From positions 1-9,350 of the forward strand of contig JASLXW010000003.1 of assembly GCA_030740135.1 (NCBI GenBank): DNA of 9,350 bases, given 5' to 3'. Below the pieces are notes generated by a model. It did no database searches and had not been told where the DNA came from. It worked only from the letters and a program-made list of their open reading frames with translations. Position 1 is the stretch's first letter. Every line of letters begins with the position of its first letter. The stretch is from Nitrospinota bacterium. Its GTDB lineage: Bacteria; UBA8248; JACPRG01. A program made the position numbers and the translations under genes. Shown piece by piece: positions 6,520 through 9,350 of the stretch.

Positions 6520-6564
6520 GCCTTCAGGGCGACACTGCCGGCGCCGTTTGCCGGAGGGTTCCGC

Positions 6565-7869
6565 ATGACTGAGCGGATGCGGGTCGTCCATTACCTGAAT
6601 CAGTTCTTCGCGGGGATCGGCGGGGAGGCGCAGGCCTCGGCCGGCCCCGACGCCCTTCCGGGGGCCACGGGGCCGGGACGGCCGCTTCAGGAGGCCCTGC
6701 GCGGCGAAGGGGAAATCGTCCTGACCGCCGTTTGCGGGGACGACTTCTTCGCCGAGCGCACCGAGGAAGCGGCGGCGGCGCTGCTGGAGATCATCAAAAG
6801 CGCGAAGCCGGATCTCTTCGTGGCCGGACCGGCCTTCAACGCCGGACGCTACGGGTACGCCTGCGGCGTCCTCTGCCGGAAGGTCGGCCAGGCCCTCGAC
6901 ATCCCGACGCTGACCGGCATGGCGCCGGAGAACCCGGGCCTGGAGTACCGAAGGGACGCCTACATCGTTTCCACCTCGGACAACGTCCGGGGGATGAACG
7001 CGGCCCTCGCGGCCATGGGCCGCCTGGGCGTGAAGCTCCTGCGGGGCGAGACCCCCGGGCCTCCCCGGGAGGAAAGAACCTTCCCCCGGGGGTTCCGCAG
7101 GAACGTCCGCGTCGGGAAGAAGGGGGCCGACCGGGCCATCGGGATGCTCCTGGCGAAGATCGGGGGCCGGGAATTCGAGACCGAGCTGGTGATGCCGAAA
7201 CTCGACCGGACGCCGCCGGCGCCGCCCGTCAAAAACCTGCCGAAGGCCACCATCTCCCTGGTCACGACCGGGGGCCTGGTCCCCAAGGGAAACCCCGATC
7301 GGCTCGAATCCACCATGGCGACGCGTTTCGGCAAGTACACGTTGGCCGGCCTCGACGACCTCGACCCTTCCGCCTACGAAGGCAATCACGGGGGGTATTC
7401 GACCGCCTACGTCAACGAGGACCCCGACCGGATCGTCCCCCTGGACGCCCTTCGGGAGATGGAAGCACAGGGACGGATCGGAAAGGTCTTCGACCACTTC
7501 TACACCCTGGCCGGGTGCAGCACGTATTACGAGTCTGGGGCGGAGATGGGAAAGGAGATCGCCCGCGAGCTGAAGGCGGCGGGGGTGGACGCGGTCCTCG
7601 TCACCGCCACGTGAGGGACATGCACCCGCTGCGGGTCAGCGGTCGCGAAGGAGATTGAGCGGCAGGGGCTTCCGGCGGCCCTCATCGCCACGCTCACGTC
7701 AATCGCGAAGAACGTCGGGGCGAACCGGATCGTGACCGGGGCCGGAATCCCGCACGTCGCGGGCAACCCTGACCTCGGGCCCGCCGAGGAGAAGGCGTTC
7801 CGGCGAAAGCTCGTCGAGCGCGCCCTCCTGGCCGTCGCCACGGACGTCGAGGATCAGCGGGTTTTCTGA
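6565..7869 (+). CDS. grdB: Glycine/sarcosine/betaine reductase-type selenoprotein B (GrdB family), selenocysteine at in-frame UGA
   Basis: The frame from ATG 6565 meets TGA at 7612-7614 and continues without break to TGA at 7867-7869, giving 434 residues with selenocysteine at 350, the normal length for GrdB/F/H. Family landmarks are MRVVHYLNQFFAGIGGE (5-21), VCGDDFFAE (56-64), PDLFVAGPAFNAGRYGYACG (82-101), TTGGLVPKGNP (234-244), YEGNHGGY (271-278) and DRIVPLDALREME (288-300). Around the UGA the protein reads ATUGTCTRCG, and beyond it KEIERQGLP and NVGANRIV, all conserved in the family. In glycine reductase this subunit uses its selenol to attack the substrate bound to the GrdE partner, cleaving a C-N bond and giving a carboxymethyl-selenoether on GrdA. 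GGAGGG (6553-6558) is 6 nt before the ATG. No GrdA or GrdC/D is encoded in the window. The substrate branch is undecided. Confidence 0.93.
7612..7640 (+). promoter_or_regulatory. Selenocysteine UGA and candidate bacterial SECIS hairpin
   Basis: The recoded UGA is at 7612-7614. Nine nt later ACCCG (7624-7628) and CGGGT (7632-7636) form a perfect 5-bp stem around CTG. GC (7622-7623) with GC (7639-7640) can extend it across a 2-nt bulge. Bacterial SECIS elements lie inside the coding sequence just after the UGA and carry a small apical loop bound by SelB, so position and size fit. If the closing G-C pair opens, the loop begins with G, as expected. Because the same bases encode the conserved CTRCG, part of the pairing could reflect coding constraint. 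Confidence 0.55.
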
Positions 7870-7898
7870 GCAACCCGAGAGAAAGGAGGCGGGGCGCG

Positions 7899-9269
7899 GT
7901 GAAAGCGGATCTGGTCATTCGGGGCGGGACGCTCGTCATCCCCGGCGACGGGCTCGTCCGGGGCGGCGTCGCGATCCGGGACGGGAAGATCCGGGCCATC
8001 GCGCGCGACAACTTTCTACCCTCCGCGAAGCGGGTGATCGACGCAAAGGGGAAGTTCGTCCTCCCCGGCATCATCGACCCCCACGTCCACCTCGGGCTGC
8101 TGGGGGACATGGCCGGGGACTGCCGGTCCGAGACGCGCTCCGCCCTGGCCGGGGGCGTGACGATGATCGGGGTCTTCATCCGGGAGTCCGGATCCCACCT
8201 CAAGGCATTCGGCCCGCTCACGAAGACCCTCGAGGCCAACAGCTCGATCGACATCATTCCCCACTTCGAGATCACCTCCGAGTCCCACGCCCGCGAGATC
8301 TCCCAATGCGCGAAGCGGCTCGGCGTCACCTCGTTCAAGATGTTCATGTCCGGCATTCCGATCAAGGGCATGTCGGTCCCCGTGGATGACGGACTGCTGC
8401 TCGAATCCTTCCGGCAGATCGCGAAGCTCGGTTCCGACGGGATCGCCCTGGTCCATGCCGAAAACCCCGACATCATCACCCGGACCCGCGAGCGAATCGG
8501 ACGGCTGAAATCCGACGGGGACCTGGCCGACTGGGCCGACTGCCACCCAAACATCGTGGAAGAGGAGGCGGTCCACCGCTCCGTCTATCTGGCCGGGAAA
8601 GCCGGATGCCGGATTTATATCGTCCATGTCTCCACCGCCGAGGCCCTGCGCAGACTCAAGGAGTTCCGGAAAGAGCGCGGGACCGTTTTCGCGGAGACCT
8701 GCTCCCCTTACCTCACGCTGACCCACCGTTCGGAGATGGGCCTGCTCGCCAAGCTCATCCCGCCCCTGCGGGACGATGAAAACCGCAAGTCCCTTTGGAG
8801 AGGAATGGAAGAGGACGTGATCGACACCCTGGGAACGGACAACATCCTCCGGACCCTGGCTTTCAAACAAGCCGAGGCGGGCCTCATCGGCGCGCGGGGT
8901 GCGGCCACCCTTCTGGGCACCCATCTGCCCGTCCTCCTCGACGAGGGCGTTCACCGCCGGAAGTTCCCGCTGGAGCGGTTGGTGGACAAGATGACGCGGC
9001 AGCCCGCCCGAATCTTCGGCCTCTATCCCCGGAAAGGCGCCATCGCCCCCGGAAGCGACGCGGACCTGGTGATCGTGGATCTCCACAAGCGGCGGGTGGT
9101 CCGGCCGGCGAGCCTTCACACGCAAACGGACTTCTCCCTCTACGAAGGGAAAACCCTTCGGGGCTGGCCGGTCATGACGATTCAAGGGGGCGTCGTCGCC
9201 GTCGAGGACAACGAGATTCTCGTCAAGCCGGGACGCGGACGGGTCCTGCGAAGATCCATCGGAACATGA
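7899..9269 (+). CDS. Dihydropyrimidinase/hydantoinase-type cyclic amidohydrolase
   Basis: This 456-residue protein has the length and motif order of the dihydropyrimidinase-hydantoinase-allantoinase-dihydroorotase group, zinc enzymes that hydrolyse cyclic amides. An N-terminal beta domain (DLVIRGGTLVIPGD) leads into PGIIDPHVHLG with metal ligands His62 and His64. Lys147 in TSFKMFMS is the expected carboxylated lysine, then His186 in LVHAEN, His243 in IVHVSTAEA and Asp314 in LGTDN complete the metal site. The C-terminus closes with RIFGLYPRKGAIAPGSDADLVIVD (372-395). Two departures stand out. The Tyr that follows the Lys by five residues in hydantoinases (Tyr155) is Gly152 here, and the His usually after the Asp is Asn315. 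It is therefore probably not a standard dihydropyrimidinase. The start is GTG with a strong AAAGGAGG (7882-7889) 9 nt upstream, 29 nt after grdB, so it is in the same operon. Confidence 0.9.
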   Translation: MKADLVIRGGTLVIPGDGLVRGGVAIRDGKIRAIARDNFLPSAKRVIDAKGKFVLPGIIDPHVHLGLLGDMAGDCRSETRSALAGGVTMIGVFIRESGSHLKAFGPLTKTLEANSSIDIIPHFEITSESHAREISQCAKRLGVTSFKMFMSGIPIKGMSVPVDDGLLLESFRQIAKLGSDGIALVHAENPDIITRTRERIGRLKSDGDLADWADCHPNIVEEEAVHRSVYLAGKAGCRIYIVHVSTAEALRRLKEFRKERGTVFAETCSPYLTLTHRSEMGLLAKLIPPLRDDENRKSLWRGMEEDVIDTLGTDNILRTLAFKQAEAGLIGARGAATLLGTHLPVLLDEGVHRRKFPLERLVDKMTRQPARIFGLYPRKGAIAPGSDADLVIVDLHKRRVVRPASLHTQTDFSLYEGKTLRGWPVMTIQGGVVAVEDNEILVKPGRGRVLRRSIGT

Positions 9270-9310
9270 GAAAGACAAGTGGTGATCTCCAACCAAACCC
9301 GGAGACCCGC

Positions 9311-9350
9311 ATGAAGGATGGGGGGGAGGGGGGGAAGTATCGGGTCGTCG
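9311..9350 (+). CDS. Possible start of a further gene, truncated by the window end
   Basis: ATG at 9311 is preceded by CCGGAG (9299-9304) with a 6-nt spacer and opens a frame reading MKDGGEGGKYRVV up to the last base. It lies 41 nt after the amidohydrolase stop, in the same direction and with spacing like the other operon genes. Thirteen codons are too few to name a family, and the run of G bases at 9319-9334 makes the Gly-rich start partly a base-composition effect. It may equally be non-coding. Confidence 0.4.
   Translation, partial: MKDGGEGGKYRVV

Larger units (their letters stand above)
6335..6564. other. 230-nt non-coding gap between grdE-like and grdB genes
   Basis: No supported gene lies here. 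In clostridial glycine reductase operons grdA often sits between grdE and grdB, but there is no GrdA-like reading frame or remnant; the gap is too short for its roughly 155 residues. Instead the gap holds three palindromes: a small hairpin at 6349-6363, a hairpin at 6441-6466 and a GC-only one at 6503-6519. It ends with the Shine-Dalgarno GGAGGG (6553-6558) of grdB. Bases around 6361-6440 are less GC-rich than the coding regions. The density of palindromes suggests insertion of REP-like elements into an otherwise compact operon. Confidence 0.65.

Noticed and set aside
6362..6568. A 68-codon frame in the grdE-grdB gap as a small gene or GrdA remnant
   Set aside because: It runs through both palindromes, is Arg-rich, has no ribosome binding site, and shows no GrdA similarity.
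5084..7497. Two long minus-strand frames opposite the grdE-like and grdB genes (417 and 409 codons)
   Set aside because: They are mirror frames of genes with clear family motifs, and they have no motif of their own.
7615..7869. Reading the sequence after UGA 7612-7614 as a frameshifted or degraded tail (pseudogene)
   Set aside because: The frame is uninterrupted, and the conserved context of the known GrdB selenocysteine, UGTCTRCG, surrounds the codon. Recoding explains it better than decay.
1..9350. CRISPR array, tRNA, rRNA, insertion sequence or transposase
   Set aside because: No regularly spaced direct repeats, cloverleaf or rRNA-like segments, transposase frames or terminal repeats with target duplication were seen.

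Overview
The window is GC-rich and every supported gene lies on the + strand. The genes are closely spaced and mostly preceded by good Shine-Dalgarno sequences, so this looks like one catabolic operon, or two joined ones, of an anaerobic or facultatively anaerobic bacterium. Translation must include selenocysteine, because an in-frame UGA in a GrdB-type gene is followed by the conserved rest of that family. GC content, crotonase/molybdenum-hydroxylase content and REP-like palindromes would fit an uncultured Desulfobacterota-like or related soil/sediment lineage. That placement is inference; no phylogenetic marker is present.

Layout. (1) 1-1214: the 3' end of a crotonase-fold enoyl-CoA hydratase and, 3 nt later, an alpha/beta-hydrolase of the enol-lactonase type. 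(2) 1215-1500: a 286-nt non-coding gap with a TTGACA box directly followed by a perfect 8-bp inverted repeat, probably the control region of the downstream genes. (3) 1501-4323: a xanthine dehydrogenase-family molybdopterin large subunit and its [2Fe-2S] small subunit, with no FAD subunit between or beside them. (4) 4351-4965: a DUF1989 ('urea carboxylase-associated') protein. (5) 5066-7869: a GrdE-like protein and a GrdB-type selenoprotein, i.e. a component-B pair of the glycine/sarcosine/betaine reductase family, separated by a 230-nt gap with hairpin-forming palindromes. (6) 7899-9269: a dihydropyrimidinase/hydantoinase-type amidohydrolase. (7) 9270-9350: probably the start of another gene, cut by the window edge.

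How the genes may work together (inference): the molybdenum hydroxylase could hydroxylate an N-heterocycle or similar substrate, the cyclic-amidohydrolase could open a lactam or imide ring, the DUF1989 protein could act on a carbamoyl/amidine-type nitrogen group, and the Grd-type selenoprotein pair could reductively cleave a C-N bond. The crotonase and alpha/beta-hydrolase would then process the carbon skeleton. I know of no described pathway with exactly this set of genes.

The two most notable observations are the UGA-encoded selenocysteine (residue 350) of the GrdB protein, which ordinary gene calling would read as a stop at 7614, and the GrdE-like partner, in which the cysteine that forms the pyruvoyl cofactor in glycine reductase appears to be glycine. 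This suggests a component B that does not use classic pyruvoyl/Schiff-base chemistry.
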